Below are positions 41,263 to 50,453 of a DNA stretch of 64,000 nucleotides, one piece after another; the stretch's first letter is position 1; each line of letters opens with the position of its first letter. Source of the stretch: Streptomyces pseudovenezuelae (GTDB lineage Bacteria; Actinomycetota; Actinomycetes; Streptomycetales; Streptomycetaceae); the NCBI RefSeq assembly GCF_001513955.1, contig NZ_KQ948144.1, forward strand, positions 750,853 to 814,852. The letters are read 5' to 3'. The position numbers and the translations under genes are program-made. The notes under the pieces are model-generated. The model was not told where the DNA came from. It saw nothing but the letters and a program-made list of their open reading frames with translations, and did not search any database.

Positions 41263-41954
41263 ACGACTCGACCGAACACCCGCTGCGCGAGGCCCTGCAC
41301 GCCGAGGTCCGGGGGAGCGGAGCCGACGCCGCCGGTGTCCGGCTGGCCGGACTCGCCGACGGCGCGTTGCGGATCGCCCGGCGGCGGCAGCGGCTCGTCC
41401 GCGCCGGGGCCGGCATCGCCGTCGCCGCCGCGGTCGCCGCCGCCTGGGTGGCCGTCCCGGACGGGACCAGCCCGCGCGCGCACGTGGTGCAGCCCGCGGC
41501 GGGGGACAGCACCGGGAAGGCGGCCCTGATGTCCCTCCTGCCGGTCACCTCGTCCACGCAGCACGCCTGTGCCCCCGGCAGCAGCGGGTACAGCGTGCGG
41601 GCGAGCGCGACCCACCCGGGGTTCTGCGTCCAGGCCGACCGGACCAGGGGCATGGTCGACGTCCGGGTCGCCTCCGCCAAGGCCGCCAGGAGCACCCTCG
41701 ACGGCACCTGGCAGGTCGAGGTGACCTTCAACTCCGCCGACCGGGCCCGTTTCGCCGCCCTCACCGGTTCCCTCGCGTCGGCTCCGCCCCCGCGCAACGA
41801 ATTCGCCATCGTCGTCGACGGCAAACTGTGGAGCACCCCCTACGTGGCCTCCTCGATCACCGGCGGCCGTATCGAGATCGTCGGTTCCTACGTCGGGGAC
41901 CTCACCAGCGCCACCGCCCACGACCTCGCCCGCCGCCTGGACCCCGGCAGGTGA
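41259..41954 (+). CDS. Membrane protein with SecDF head-like domain, probable regulator of the sigma factor
   Basis: A 231-residue protein. A basic cytosolic segment (about 1-48) is followed by a single membrane helix (AGIAVAAAVAAAWVAV). The external domain ends in WQVEVTFNSADRARFAALTG, FAIVVDGKLWSTPYV and GRIEIVGSY, which resembles the P1-head domain of SecD. Gene coupling to a SigE-family sigma factor and the topology suggest an anti-sigma factor with an extracytoplasmic sensor. I see no classical zinc-anti-sigma motif (HxxxCxxC). Confidence 0.65.
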   Translation: MNDSTEHPLREALHAEVRGSGADAAGVRLAGLADGALRIARRRQRLVRAGAGIAVAAAVAAAWVAVPDGTSPRAHVVQPAAGDSTGKAALMSLLPVTSSTQHACAPGSSGYSVRASATHPGFCVQADRTRGMVDVRVASAKAARSTLDGTWQVEVTFNSADRARFAALTGSLASAPPPRNEFAIVVDGKLWSTPYVASSITGGRIEIVGSYVGDLTSATAHDLARRLDPGR

Positions 41955-42030
41955 CCGGACCGAGGCACGGCTGCCGTCCGAGGGCCGCGGGACGTTCGAT
42001 CCGCCGCCGAGGCAGAGACGAAGGGACGAG

Positions 42031-42546
42031 CTACGTCTCGGGGAGCTCCGCGCGCAAGGTGTCGCGCAGCCGGCGCAGGTCGTCCGCGGGGCGGCCCAGG
42101 CCGTTCAGGCGCAGCCGGGCCGCCTCGGTGCGGTCGCCGGGGCGGACGGTGAAGGCCAGGTTCATCGAGGCGCGCAGCATCCACAGGTCGTAGGCGAGCA
42201 GCCGGGCCGCGCGGGCCTGCGCCGCCAACAGTTCCGGGTCGGTGGTGCCCAGGTCCTGGAGCCGGGCGCGCAGCCGGTGCAGGGCGATGCTCTGCTGCCC
42301 GCAGTCCCGGGCCGTCCCGCGGGACACCGGGCCGGGCTCGCCGCACGCGGCGACCGCCTCGTCGGCCGGCCGCTGCGCGGCCACCGCCTCGTCCAGCACG
42401 GCGACGAGCGCCCTCAACTGGTCCGGCCGGGACGGGCCGACGGGGGCCGGGCGGCGGCGTACCAGGGAGCGCAGCAGTGGCCGTAGGGCCGCGAGCCACC
42501 GGGCGGCTCGGGGCGCGGGCGCGTCCGGAGCTGTGCCTGTGCGCAT
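42031..42546 (-). CDS. Hypothetical helical protein
   Basis: A 171-residue Arg/Ala/Leu-rich protein predicted to be helical throughout, without membrane segments or recognisable motifs. AGGAGGGG before the ATG at 42546 supports the start, and the codon pattern is good. It faces the sigma factor operon tail to tail. No function can be proposed. Confidence 0.5.
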   Translation of the reverse strand: MRTGTAPDAPAPRAARWLAALRPLLRSLVRRRPAPVGPSRPDQLRALVAVLDEAVAAQRPADEAVAACGEPGPVSRGTARDCGQQSIALHRLRARLQDLGTTDPELLAAQARAARLLAYDLWMLRASMNLAFTVRPGDRTEAARLRLNGLGRPADDLRRLRDTLRAELPET

Positions 42547-42862
42547 GGCCCCTCCTGGCGTCCGTGGGTCCGTGGCGACCGGGCCCCGGGCAGGCCCTCG
42601 CGGGTGCGGAGGACCGGCGTCCGGCCGCCGCGTTTCTCCAGTGTGCGCCTCGTGCGCGGGCGTGTGTTCCTTCGTGTCCTGTCCGACAAGGCTTGATCGG
42701 GCCTTCTCGGGGGTAGTTCTCCTCCCCCGGGCGTAGCGGGAGGCGGTGCGGTCGTCCCGGGGAGGCAGGGCAGGTGCCTCCGTGGGCACGATGTGCGGGC
42801 GGGTCTCAAGGGCGAGGCTGGTTCGTGTCGGGGAACAGGAATCCAGGCCCTGGGAGGGCGCC

Positions 42863-42973
42863 ATGAACCGTCAGATCCGTGTTCGCGTCAGCCGCCGGCC
42901 CTCGTCCTCCCGTGACACCCGGCAGCCCGAGATCGACCGCAGGACACCGTCGGGACGACTGCTGCCGTACTGA
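42863..42973 (+). CDS. Possible 36-residue basic peptide
   Basis: ATG at 42863 follows GGGAGGG closely and opens a 36-codon frame rich in Arg and Ser (MNRQIRVRVSRRPSSSRDTR), ending in TGA at 42971. It lies alone in the 460-bp gap between two minus-strand genes. The RBS is good, but there is no family support. Nothing else is evident in the gap. Confidence 0.3.
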   Translation: MNRQIRVRVSRRPSSSRDTRQPEIDRRTPSGRLLPY

Positions 42974-43006
42974 CGGGACAACGGCACAACGGCCCACGGC
43001 CGCGGC

Positions 43007-43708
43007 TCAGTTCAGACAGCGGTCGATCGCGGTCCGCAGCGCCCGGCGGAGTTCGGGCGACGGATGCGGACCACCGCCCTCGGCACCGGCCGTGACCACC
43101 TCGGCGACCTTGCGCAGCTTGGTGTTGGAGAGCTGGGAGGCCTCCCGCAGGACGTCCCACGCCTGGTCCGGCGAGCAGGCGTGGGTGGCCATCAGGACCC
43201 CGCGCGCCTGGTCGATGACCGGGCGGGTGGCGATCGCCTGCCGGAGCTGCTCGACCTCCGTGCGCAGCCGGTCCAGTTGCCGGGTGCGCTCCAGAATCAC
43301 CGTGGTGGGCACGGGCTCCCGGCGCGTTCCGGGGCCGTGCAGCGGATCGTCGGGGTCGAGACCGGCCATCTCCAGGACCTGGCGCGGCTGTTCGGCCCAG
43401 CCGGTCGCCGTCACCCGTACGCGACGGCCGCGGCCGTAGGTGTCGAGGACTTCCAGGAAGTGCAGTCCCGTCGTGTCCATGAAACAGACGCCGGTCATGT
43501 CCAGCTCGACCCGGTCGATGTCCTCCGGCAGCCGGGCCAGGGCCCTGGTCAGGGTGTCCGCACAGCCGTGCATCAGATCGCCGCGGGGGACGAGCACGGC
43601 CCTGCCCCCGGCCACGCTGCTGTCGATGGCCAAGGTCTTCAGCCGCTCCGCGCGCGATGTGTGTGTCGCTGACCTCATGTCCGCCTCGCTGCTCCCCACA
43701 GTCGTCAC
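43007..43708 (-). CDS. STAS-ANTAR domain protein
   Basis: A 233-residue protein with an N-terminal STAS (anti-sigma antagonist-like) domain, VLVPRGDLMHGCADTL to VELDMTGVCFMDTTGLHFLE, and a C-terminal ANTAR RNA-binding helix bundle, QLRQAIATRPVIDQARGVLM and AWDVLREASQLSNTKLRKVA. The conserved phosphorylatable Ser of active STAS antagonists is replaced by Thr in MDTTGL. It could link sigma-factor partner switching to antitermination at RNA hairpins. It is divergent from a MEDS-HATPase gene, the matching kinase type. Confidence 0.8.
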   Translation of the reverse strand: MTTVGSSEADMRSATHTSRAERLKTLAIDSSVAGGRAVLVPRGDLMHGCADTLTRALARLPEDIDRVELDMTGVCFMDTTGLHFLEVLDTYGRGRRVRVTATGWAEQPRQVLEMAGLDPDDPLHGPGTRREPVPTTVILERTRQLDRLRTEVEQLRQAIATRPVIDQARGVLMATHACSPDQAWDVLREASQLSNTKLRKVAEVVTAGAEGGGPHPSPELRRALRTAIDRCLN

Positions 43709-43940
43709 GACGTTGAGTCACCGATCGCCGCCGGATTCCCGCTCTGCCCAGGGGTGTGGCCGTGCGGGAACCCGCGGCGCTGGGAATCGCCTGCCCGGCC
43801 CGTCGGGGGAGTACACCCGGTCCGGCGGGGCGTGACGGGCGTACTCAGGGGGTAAAAGCGGTCTCATCCAGGTCTTGACAGGAGACGTTTCGGGCGGAGA
43901 GACGTATCGGAGCAGTGGAGGGGAGAGAGGCGGGTCGGCA

Positions 43941-44957
43941 GTGGGGAGTGGGTATGACGGTCCGGTACCGGGCGCCACGGCGCCGCTTTCCGGCGTACGG
44001 GTACGTGGCGACGCCGCGGTGAACGCGCCGACCGAGGCGGCGGATCCGTTCGCGCATCCCGCGCTCTTCTACCGCGACGAGCGCGAGTACCTGGCCGCAG
44101 TGGTGCCGTTCGTGCACAAGGCGCTCGCCGCCGGGGAACCGGTCGCCGTGGCCGTGCCCACCGAGAACCTGCGGCTGCTGAAGGCGGAGATCGGCGCCGA
44201 GCAGGCCGTACGGTTCCTCGACATGCGGGAGGCCGGGCGCAACCCCGGCCGGATCATCCCCGGGGTGCTGCGCGCCTTCGCCGACGCCCAGCCGCCCGGC
44301 ACCCGGGTGCGGATCGTCGGGGAACCGATCTGGGCCGGCCGCTCGGCCGTCGAGTACCCCGCGTGCGTCCAGCACGAGGCGCTGATCAACGCCGCCTTCC
44401 AGGGCCGCGAGGTCACCATCCTGTGCCCCTACGACACCCGCCGCCTCGACCCGCAGGTCGTCGCCGACGCCCACGCCACCCACCCCGTCGTCGTCGACGC
44501 CGGCTCCGGGCGGGAGGAGGAGAGCGGACGGTACGACTTCGAGGCCGTGCACGCCCGCTACAACGCCCCGCTGCCCCCGGCCCCGGACGTGGCCGCCCAC
44601 GCCTTCGTCGCCGATGTGCTCGGCGAGATCCGGCACTTCGCGTCCGACGCGGCCGAGCGGTTCGGGCTCGTGCGGCCCCGGCTCGACGACCTGGCGCTGG
44701 CCGTCGCCGAGCTGACCACCAACAGCGTGGTGCACGGCGGCGGTTCGGGCCTGCTCAGGGTGTGGGCCGAAGACGGGCATGTGGTGTGCGAGGTCCGCGA
44801 CCAGGGACACCTCACCGATCTGCTGGCCGGCCGCCGGCCACCCTCGCGGGACCAGTTCGGCGGCCGCGGCCTGCTCGTCGTCAACCTCGTCGCCGACCTC
44901 GTGCGCGTGCACACCGGGCCGGACGGCACGACCGTCCGCTGCTGGTTCGCCCTCTGA
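43941..44957 (+). CDS. MEDS-domain RsbW-like histidine-kinase-fold anti-sigma/serine kinase
   Basis: About 338 residues. The first domain (HPALFYRDEREYLAAVVPFV to VTILCPYDTRRLD) is the MEDS/DcmR-type sensory fold. The second (LDDLALAVAELTTNSVVHGG, CEVRDQGH, GRGLLVVNLVADLV) is an HATPase_c fold with the N, G1 and G2 boxes of RsbW-like kinases. Such proteins phosphorylate STAS antagonists or hold sigma factors. The start is uncertain: I use GTG 43941, behind GGAGAGAGG; TTG 43875 and GTG 44019 are alternatives. Confidence 0.78.
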   Translation: MGSGYDGPVPGATAPLSGVRVRGDAAVNAPTEAADPFAHPALFYRDEREYLAAVVPFVHKALAAGEPVAVAVPTENLRLLKAEIGAEQAVRFLDMREAGRNPGRIIPGVLRAFADAQPPGTRVRIVGEPIWAGRSAVEYPACVQHEALINAAFQGREVTILCPYDTRRLDPQVVADAHATHPVVVDAGSGREEESGRYDFEAVHARYNAPLPPAPDVAAHAFVADVLGEIRHFASDAAERFGLVRPRLDDLALAVAELTTNSVVHGGGSGLLRVWAEDGHVVCEVRDQGHLTDLLAGRRPPSRDQFGGRGLLVVNLVADLVRVHTGPDGTTVRCWFAL

Positions 44958-45140
44958 CCACCGAGGCCCGCATGTCACGGCCACCGGTCACGGCGGGACC
45001 TGTGCGGGATGGCCGAACTGCGCCGGTCGCAGCGGCCCCGGCCCCCGCTTGACCTGCGTGTTCGTTTCGCCGTACGCCCGTGTGGGCAGGGTTCGGGCAG
45101 CGTTGGCCCGGTCAAGGCCTCGGGTGGGGGGAGCGCGGCG

Positions 45141-46019
45141 GTGCCCGATCATGTGCGCACGGCGGACGGACGACGATTACGGGTGGAGGTCTCGGGGGAC
45201 CCGCACGGACGTCCCGTGTTCCTCCTGCACGGCATGCCGGGCAGCCGGGTGGGGCCCAAACCCCGTTCGATGTTCCTCCACCAGCGCGGCGCGCGTCTCA
45301 TCAGCTACGACCGTCCGGGGTACGGCGGTTCGGACCGTATGCCGCGCCGCCGGGTGGCCGACGTGGCCCAGGACGTCGCCGATGTCGCCGACGCCCTGGA
45401 ACTGGACCGGTTCGCGGTGGCCGGCCGGTCCGCGGGCGCCCCGCACGCCCTCGCCTGCGCCGCGCTGCTGCCCGGCCGGGTCACCAGGGCGGCCGCGATG
45501 GTCGGTTGGGCCCCGCGCGACGCCGAGGGCCTGGACTGGTACGCCGGGATGGCGCCGTCCAACGTCGCCGCCCTGAGCACGGCCGCCACCGACCCCGAGC
45601 GGTTCGCCGCCGGGATCATCCCGCGCTCCGCCGCCATCCGCAGCGATCCAGCGCGTCTGCTGGAGGAACTGCGCGAGGACCTCACCGCCGACGACCGGCT
45701 GATCGTCTCGGACAACACCATCCGCTCGATGCTGCTGCGCAACTACCGTGAGGCGCTGCGGACTTCACCGTACGGCTGGATCGACGACGCCATCGCCCTC
45801 ACCGCGTCCTGGGGCTTCGACCCGGCGCGGATCAAGGTGCCGGTGCTGCTGTGGCACGGCAAGGACGACGCCTTCTCGCCGGCCTCGCACGCCTCCTGGC
45901 TCGCCGACCGCATCCCGCGTGCCACGGCCGTCCTGGAACCCACCTCGGCCCATTTCGCCGCACTGCGGGCGCTGCCGGCGGTACTGGACTGGCTGCTTGC
46001 CGACGTGATGGCGCATTGA
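45141..46019 (+). CDS. Alpha/beta-fold hydrolase
   Basis: A 292-residue hydrolase: HG in VFLLHGMPGSRVG (oxyanion region), DRPGYGGSD, the nucleophile elbow GRSAGAPH (Ser near residue 94), the acid in LWHGKDDAFSP and the His in PTSAHFAAL. The GRSAG elbow fits GxSxG. GTG at 45141 has GGGGGAG eight bases upstream; the open frame starts earlier, but that part is low-complexity. The substrate is unknown. It ends at the edge of a repeat tract. Confidence 0.82.
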   Translation: MPDHVRTADGRRLRVEVSGDPHGRPVFLLHGMPGSRVGPKPRSMFLHQRGARLISYDRPGYGGSDRMPRRRVADVAQDVADVADALELDRFAVAGRSAGAPHALACAALLPGRVTRAAAMVGWAPRDAEGLDWYAGMAPSNVAALSTAATDPERFAAGIIPRSAAIRSDPARLLEELREDLTADDRLIVSDNTIRSMLLRNYREALRTSPYGWIDDAIALTASWGFDPARIKVPVLLWHGKDDAFSPASHASWLADRIPRATAVLEPTSAHFAALRALPAVLDWLLADVMAH

Positions 46020-46171
46020 CGGTGGGGGCGGCCGGGTGGGGCGTCTGGGTGTGCGGGGACGCTGAGGGGTGGGTGCGGGTGGTGTGCCTTGCCGGTTGTC
46101 TGCCCGTGCGGGGCGCGTCGGCTTGTTGAGACGCAGGGCGTCTGTTCGTGACGGTGCGTCGGCGGGTGGGT

Positions 46172-46453
46172 GGGCGGATGTGCGGGTGTATGCGCGATGC
46201 CCGGTTCTCTGGGCCCGCGGGCGTGCTGACAGGGCGGCTGCGTGGACGCGAGGGTGTATCGCCGTGCGGAGCGTCTGACAGTGTGAGGGTGCTGACGGGC
46301 GGGGGCTTCGGTGGGCGGATGTGCGGGTGTATTCGCGTTGCCGGGTGTCTGAGCCTGCGGCCGTGCTGACAGGGCGGGTGCGTGGACGCGAGGGTGTATC
46401 GCCGTGCGGGTGTATTGCCTGCCGGGTGTCTGGCTGTGCGGGCCCGCGGACGT
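46172..46453. repeat. Imperfect tandem repeats of about 141 bp / 98 bp
   Basis: A unit starting GGGCGGATGTGCGGGTGTAT and ending GGTGTATCGCCGTGCGG occurs at 46172-46270 and 46313-46410 with most bases shared, and the start of a third copy follows at about 46404 (GTGCGGGTGTATT). The repeats sit in the 510-bp gap between the alpha/beta hydrolase and fxsT stop codons. On the minus strand they give Pro/His/Arg-rich frames that I do not consider genes. I see no terminator hairpin as such; the rest of the gap is similarly G+T-rich on the plus strand. Confidence 0.65.
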
Positions 46454-46532
46454 GAGGGTGCCGTGTGAGGCGTTTGGGTGCGGCACGCTCGCGCGGGGGC
46501 CGTGCCACGCGGGCGTGCCGCACCCTCCCGGG

Positions 46533-49500
46533 TCACACCGACAGCGGCTCCAGGTCCCGGTAGATCCGTCGTTCGCGGCTCGCCAGCAGGGTGATGCCGT
46601 TGTCCTCCCCGAGCAGCAGGCGCAGCTCCGCCATCGCCTCGTCCCGCAGGGCGCGGGCCTCGCCGTCGCGGCCCAGGGCCCGCAGGGTGAGCCCCAGGTT
46701 GGTGACCACCGCGAGCGTCTCGGGGTGGTGGCCGCCGAGCGCCTCGCGCAGCACCGGCAGCGCCGCCTCGTCGCGTTCCCGCGCCTCCTCGTAACGGCCC
46801 TGGTCGTAGAGGACGTTGGCGTAGTTCACGCTGCAGAACACGGCGTGCGGATGGTGCGCTCCCAGCACCTCCGCCATCCGGGGGAGCACCTTCAGGAACA
46901 CCGCCTCCGCCTCGTCCAGGTCCCCGCAGCCCCAGTGGAAGATCCCCAGGTTGTTCAGGGCCGCCTGGGTGTACGGGTGGGCCTCGCCCGGCACCTTCAT
47001 GTACTCGGCGAGCACCTCCCTGGCCACCTCGCGCCCCCGGTCCCGTTCGTCCGCCGCGAACAGGTCCGCCGCCAGGTTCAGGTCGCAGGCCAGCGAGTCG
47101 GGTGTCGGGGCCGTGTACTGGTCCTTGTACTGCTTGCGGGTCGCCTCGGTGAGCCGGCGGGCGTCCTCCAGCTGGCCGTTGCGGCGCAGCGACACCGCAA
47201 GCGACTTGGCGCAGCGCAGGGTGCCGGGGAACTCTCTGGTGAGGATCCGTTTGTGGGCCGCGTACGTCCGGGACAGGATCGACACCGACTCCGCGTACCG
47301 CCCTACCTCCCTGAGGTCACGGCCGAGGCACTCGGCCGAGGCCAGCGTGTACGGGTGGTCGGGACCGAGGATGGCCATGCGCCGGTCGAGCGTGTCCTGG
47401 TCGATGCCGCGTGCCTCGCCGTAGTTGCCCACCATCCGCAGGGCGAGGGCGAGGTTGTTGGCCGCGCTGAGGGTGCGCGAGTGCGACTCGTGGAAGATCT
47501 CGCTGAAGCCGGTGTGCGCCTCCTTGGCCAGCCCGACGGCCTTGGTGTACTCCCCGAGGGCGGCCAGGTCGCTGGAGAGTCCGGACATGGTGGCGTATGT
47601 GTGCGGGTGCTGCTCGCCCAGTTCGCGGCGCTGGCGTTCCAGCAGGTCCTCGCCGATCTCCCGGGCCTCCACGTAACGCCCTTGTGAGCGCAGCACGTTG
47701 GCGAGGTGGAAGCGCAGGTAGAGGTAGTAGACGTCGTCCTCGCCGAGCATCGGCTTCCAGTGCTGGAGCAGGTCCTCCGCCAGGCGCCGGGCGGCCAGGA
47801 AGTCACCGCGCTTCCACTGGTAGCGGACCCGGTCGATGAGCAGCCGACGGGTGTCGGCCTCACGGCAGTTGCGGGCGTCGGAGGCCGCCAGGTGCGGCCA
47901 GATGACGGCGAACCGGGGCCAGGTCGTCGGGTCGTCTATGGGCTCGTCGCCGTCGGGCCGGGCGCCCGCCAGGACGGTGTGCACGACATGCCGGGCCTCC
48001 CGCTGCCTGTCCTCCGGCATCTGGGAGCGGATCACCGCCTGCACGAGCCGGTGCACCTGGAGGCTGTTGGTCTTCTGGTCGACCTTGGCGAGCGCGAACC
48101 GGCCGATCTCCCGGATGACCCGGCCGAGCAGCAGACTCTCCTGCAGCGAGGGGTCGTACGGCTTGAGGGCCGCGATCATCTCCTTGCTGTAGAGCAGCTG
48201 CTGGGAGATCGGCTCGGGCGCGAGGAAGGCGCACAGCTGCAGCAGCCGTACCGCCGCGGGTGATCGTTTCTCCAACTGCTCGATGGAGACGTTCCAGGTC
48301 GCCGCGACCGTGCGCGGATAGTCGGGCGGCTGGTTGAGGTCCAGGACCTCGGTGGTCTGACGGGCCAGCTGCCGCAGGTAGTCCTCGATGGGGGTGGCGG
48401 TCTCGGCCAGCCAGGCCGCCGCCTGTTCGACCGCGAGCGGCAGGTCGCCGACGGCCTCCGCCACCCGGTCGGCGTCCTCGGCCGACAGCCCGCCCTCGCG
48501 ACGCCGGGTCAGGTGCTCGATGCTCTCCTGGCGTTCGAAGACGTCGATCTGCTGGGACGCCCCGTGCTGGGACCAGGTCTGGTTGCGGGAGGTGACGAGG
48601 ATGTGGCCGCCGTCCCCGGTGGGGAAGTAGCGGGTGAGCTCCGCGGGATTGCCGGCGTTGTCGAAGACCAGGATCCAGCGCTTGGTGGGCAGCCCCCGGG
48701 ACAGCCGCTGCACGGCTTCCTGGCTGGCCTTCGTCATGTCCTCCTCGGTGCCCACCGCGCCTATCAGCGGCGCGAGTTCGGCGAGCGAGGCGACCACGTC
48801 GTCGATGTGCTCGGCGGATATCCACCAGACCAGGTCGTAGTCGGCCATGAACCGGTGCACGTACTCGATGGCGAGCTGTGTCTTGCCCACGCCGCCCAGG
48901 CCGAACAGCGCCTGGGGCTGCGGCGGCCCGGACAGGTCGCCGAGCTGGGTGCGGATGCGGTCCATGATCGAGGTCCGGCCGGTGAAGGTGGTGTTGCGCT
49001 GGGGCGCGTTCCAGATGCCGGGGGTGATGCCGGGGAAGCGGGGCGCCGAGGGGCTGCTCTCCGCCTGCTGCAACGGCAGTTCCAGTGCCCGCTGGAGTGC
49101 GGCCACGCACTCCGTCTCGTCGAGCCGGTGCAGGTCGGCGCACGGCTCCGGGAGCGGGACCTCCTCGACGCGCAGCGGCACCACCGAGCCGCGTACGGCG
49201 TCCGGGGTCCGCTCGCCGAGGGCGCGCCACACGGAGTCGGCGTACCGGGACTCCTGGAAGGTCTTCGACAGCAGCACCACGGTGTGGGCGGTGGTCTCCG
49301 CCGGCTCGACCGGCCCGGTGGATATCTCGTGCAGGGTGACGTCGCAGCCCGCCCGATTGAGGAGGTACTCCACCCAGTCGGCCCACATCCGCTTCTCCGC
49401 CGCGTACGCCACCACGACGTCGGCCACGCTGGTCAGCGGCCGGCGCCTGAGGTAGGCGTCCCGGCAGCGCAGCCGGACCGGTTCGGGGATCTGCGGCAGT

Positions 49501-50453
49501 GAGGTGACCTCGCGGTCGGAGATCACGGCGGTGAGCCGCTCGAAGGCGGACAGCAGCGAGTTGGCGATGCCGCTCTCGTCCCCGACGGTGGCGAGCGTCT
49601 CCTCGTAGGCGTAGTAGGGGCGGTAGGGGATCTCGACGTTGCCCCAGTAGGCGCTCAGCTCCTCCTGGCTCAGCGGCCGGCCGTCCGCCCCCTTGGGCAG
49701 TCCCTCGAACCGCATCCGGGCCAGCGCGCGGCCGGCGTCGACCTTCTCCTTCTCGCCCTCGTCGATGCGCATCGGCACCGGCAGGACCCGTATCCGCCGC
49801 GGCCGGTACCCCTCCTCGACACTGCGGGCGACCACCGCCGCGCCCTCCAGCGCCTGGTCGCTCAGGGTGAAGCAGTCCACCAGGACGTCGGGCATCTCCA
49901 TGGTGCAGATGTCGGCGCTGTCCGACAGACCGGTGCGGCTGTCGATCAGGACGTAGTCGTACGTCGCCTTCATGCTGGCCCGCAGTGCCCTGAGGAAGGT
50001 GCCGCCGCCGAGACGCTCGTAGAAGTTGTCCCACTCGAAGGAGGTGACAGCCGTCGAGTAGGCCCGGTCCTGGCGGCCGGCGGACAGGAAGTCCAGGGAG
50101 CCGCCCTCGGGGAAGTGCAGGTCGAAGCGCTCGGGACGGATGGACACCGCGTGCTGCTCGACCTGGGCGTGGGACAGGTGCCAGTCGTCGGGGCGCTGGG
50201 TGTTGGTGGTCGCGGCCCAGGCGAAGTCCTGGATGATGTTGATGACGCCCGGCGTCGCGGACAGCGCCTTGGGGTCGAGGAACGGGTGGAAGAAGCGGTG
50301 CAGGCCCGGTGCCTCCAGGTCCCAGTCGACGGCGAGGACCCGCTTGCCGTTGGCGGCCAGGATCCAGGCGGTGTTGGCCAGCGCCATGGTGCGCCCCGTG
50401 CCGCCTTTGTACGAATAGAAAGTGATGACACGTCCGTCGCGCGGGCCCGTCAT
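46533..50453 (-). CDS. fxsT: FxsT: multidomain ATPase with TIR-like, NB-ARC and TPR regions
   Basis: A 1306-residue protein of the FxSxx-COOH system. Residues 1-300 are a MinD/ParA-like domain with a deviant Walker A (FYSYKGGTGRTMALANTAW). Residues about 335-455 form a TIR-like domain (VVVAYAAEKRMWADWVEYLL, VVLLSKTFQESRYADSV). Then comes an NB-ARC STAND NTPase (GLGGVGKTQLAIEYV near 515-530, WILVFDNA, PLAVEQAAAWLA), and from about 830 to the end tetratricopeptide repeats (EHPHTYATMSGLSSDLAALG and repeats). The start overlaps the fxsC stop (ATGA). The architecture is that of a signal-transducing STAND protein with TPR sensor; its role in RiPP biology is unknown. Confidence 0.88.
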   Translation of the reverse strand: MTGPRDGRVITFYSYKGGTGRTMALANTAWILAANGKRVLAVDWDLEAPGLHRFFHPFLDPKALSATPGVINIIQDFAWAATTNTQRPDDWHLSHAQVEQHAVSIRPERFDLHFPEGGSLDFLSAGRQDRAYSTAVTSFEWDNFYERLGGGTFLRALRASMKATYDYVLIDSRTGLSDSADICTMEMPDVLVDCFTLSDQALEGAAVVARSVEEGYRPRRIRVLPVPMRIDEGEKEKVDAGRALARMRFEGLPKGADGRPLSQEELSAYWGNVEIPYRPYYAYEETLATVGDESGIANSLLSAFERLTAVISDREVTSLPQIPEPVRLRCRDAYLRRRPLTSVADVVVAYAAEKRMWADWVEYLLNRAGCDVTLHEISTGPVEPAETTAHTVVLLSKTFQESRYADSVWRALGERTPDAVRGSVVPLRVEEVPLPEPCADLHRLDETECVAALQRALELPLQQAESSPSAPRFPGITPGIWNAPQRNTTFTGRTSIMDRIRTQLGDLSGPPQPQALFGLGGVGKTQLAIEYVHRFMADYDLVWWISAEHIDDVVASLAELAPLIGAVGTEEDMTKASQEAVQRLSRGLPTKRWILVFDNAGNPAELTRYFPTGDGGHILVTSRNQTWSQHGASQQIDVFERQESIEHLTRRREGGLSAEDADRVAEAVGDLPLAVEQAAAWLAETATPIEDYLRQLARQTTEVLDLNQPPDYPRTVAATWNVSIEQLEKRSPAAVRLLQLCAFLAPEPISQQLLYSKEMIAALKPYDPSLQESLLLGRVIREIGRFALAKVDQKTNSLQVHRLVQAVIRSQMPEDRQREARHVVHTVLAGARPDGDEPIDDPTTWPRFAVIWPHLAASDARNCREADTRRLLIDRVRYQWKRGDFLAARRLAEDLLQHWKPMLGEDDVYYLYLRFHLANVLRSQGRYVEAREIGEDLLERQRRELGEQHPHTYATMSGLSSDLAALGEYTKAVGLAKEAHTGFSEIFHESHSRTLSAANNLALALRMVGNYGEARGIDQDTLDRRMAILGPDHPYTLASAECLGRDLREVGRYAESVSILSRTYAAHKRILTREFPGTLRCAKSLAVSLRRNGQLEDARRLTEATRKQYKDQYTAPTPDSLACDLNLAADLFAADERDRGREVAREVLAEYMKVPGEAHPYTQAALNNLGIFHWGCGDLDEAEAVFLKVLPRMAEVLGAHHPHAVFCSVNYANVLYDQGRYEEARERDEAALPVLREALGGHHPETLAVVTNLGLTLRALGRDGEARALRDEAMAELRLLLGEDNGITLLASRERRIYRDLEPLSV

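Noticed and set aside
43873..43900. TTGACA near 43874 as the promoter of the MEDS-HATPase gene
   Set aside because: No acceptable -10 box at 16-19 bp; the hexamer may even be coding if the TTG at 43875 is the start.
46172..46453. CRISPR array
   Set aside because: The repeated units are long (about 98 bp), imperfect and few, without short constant repeats separated by unique spacers; no cas genes are nearby.
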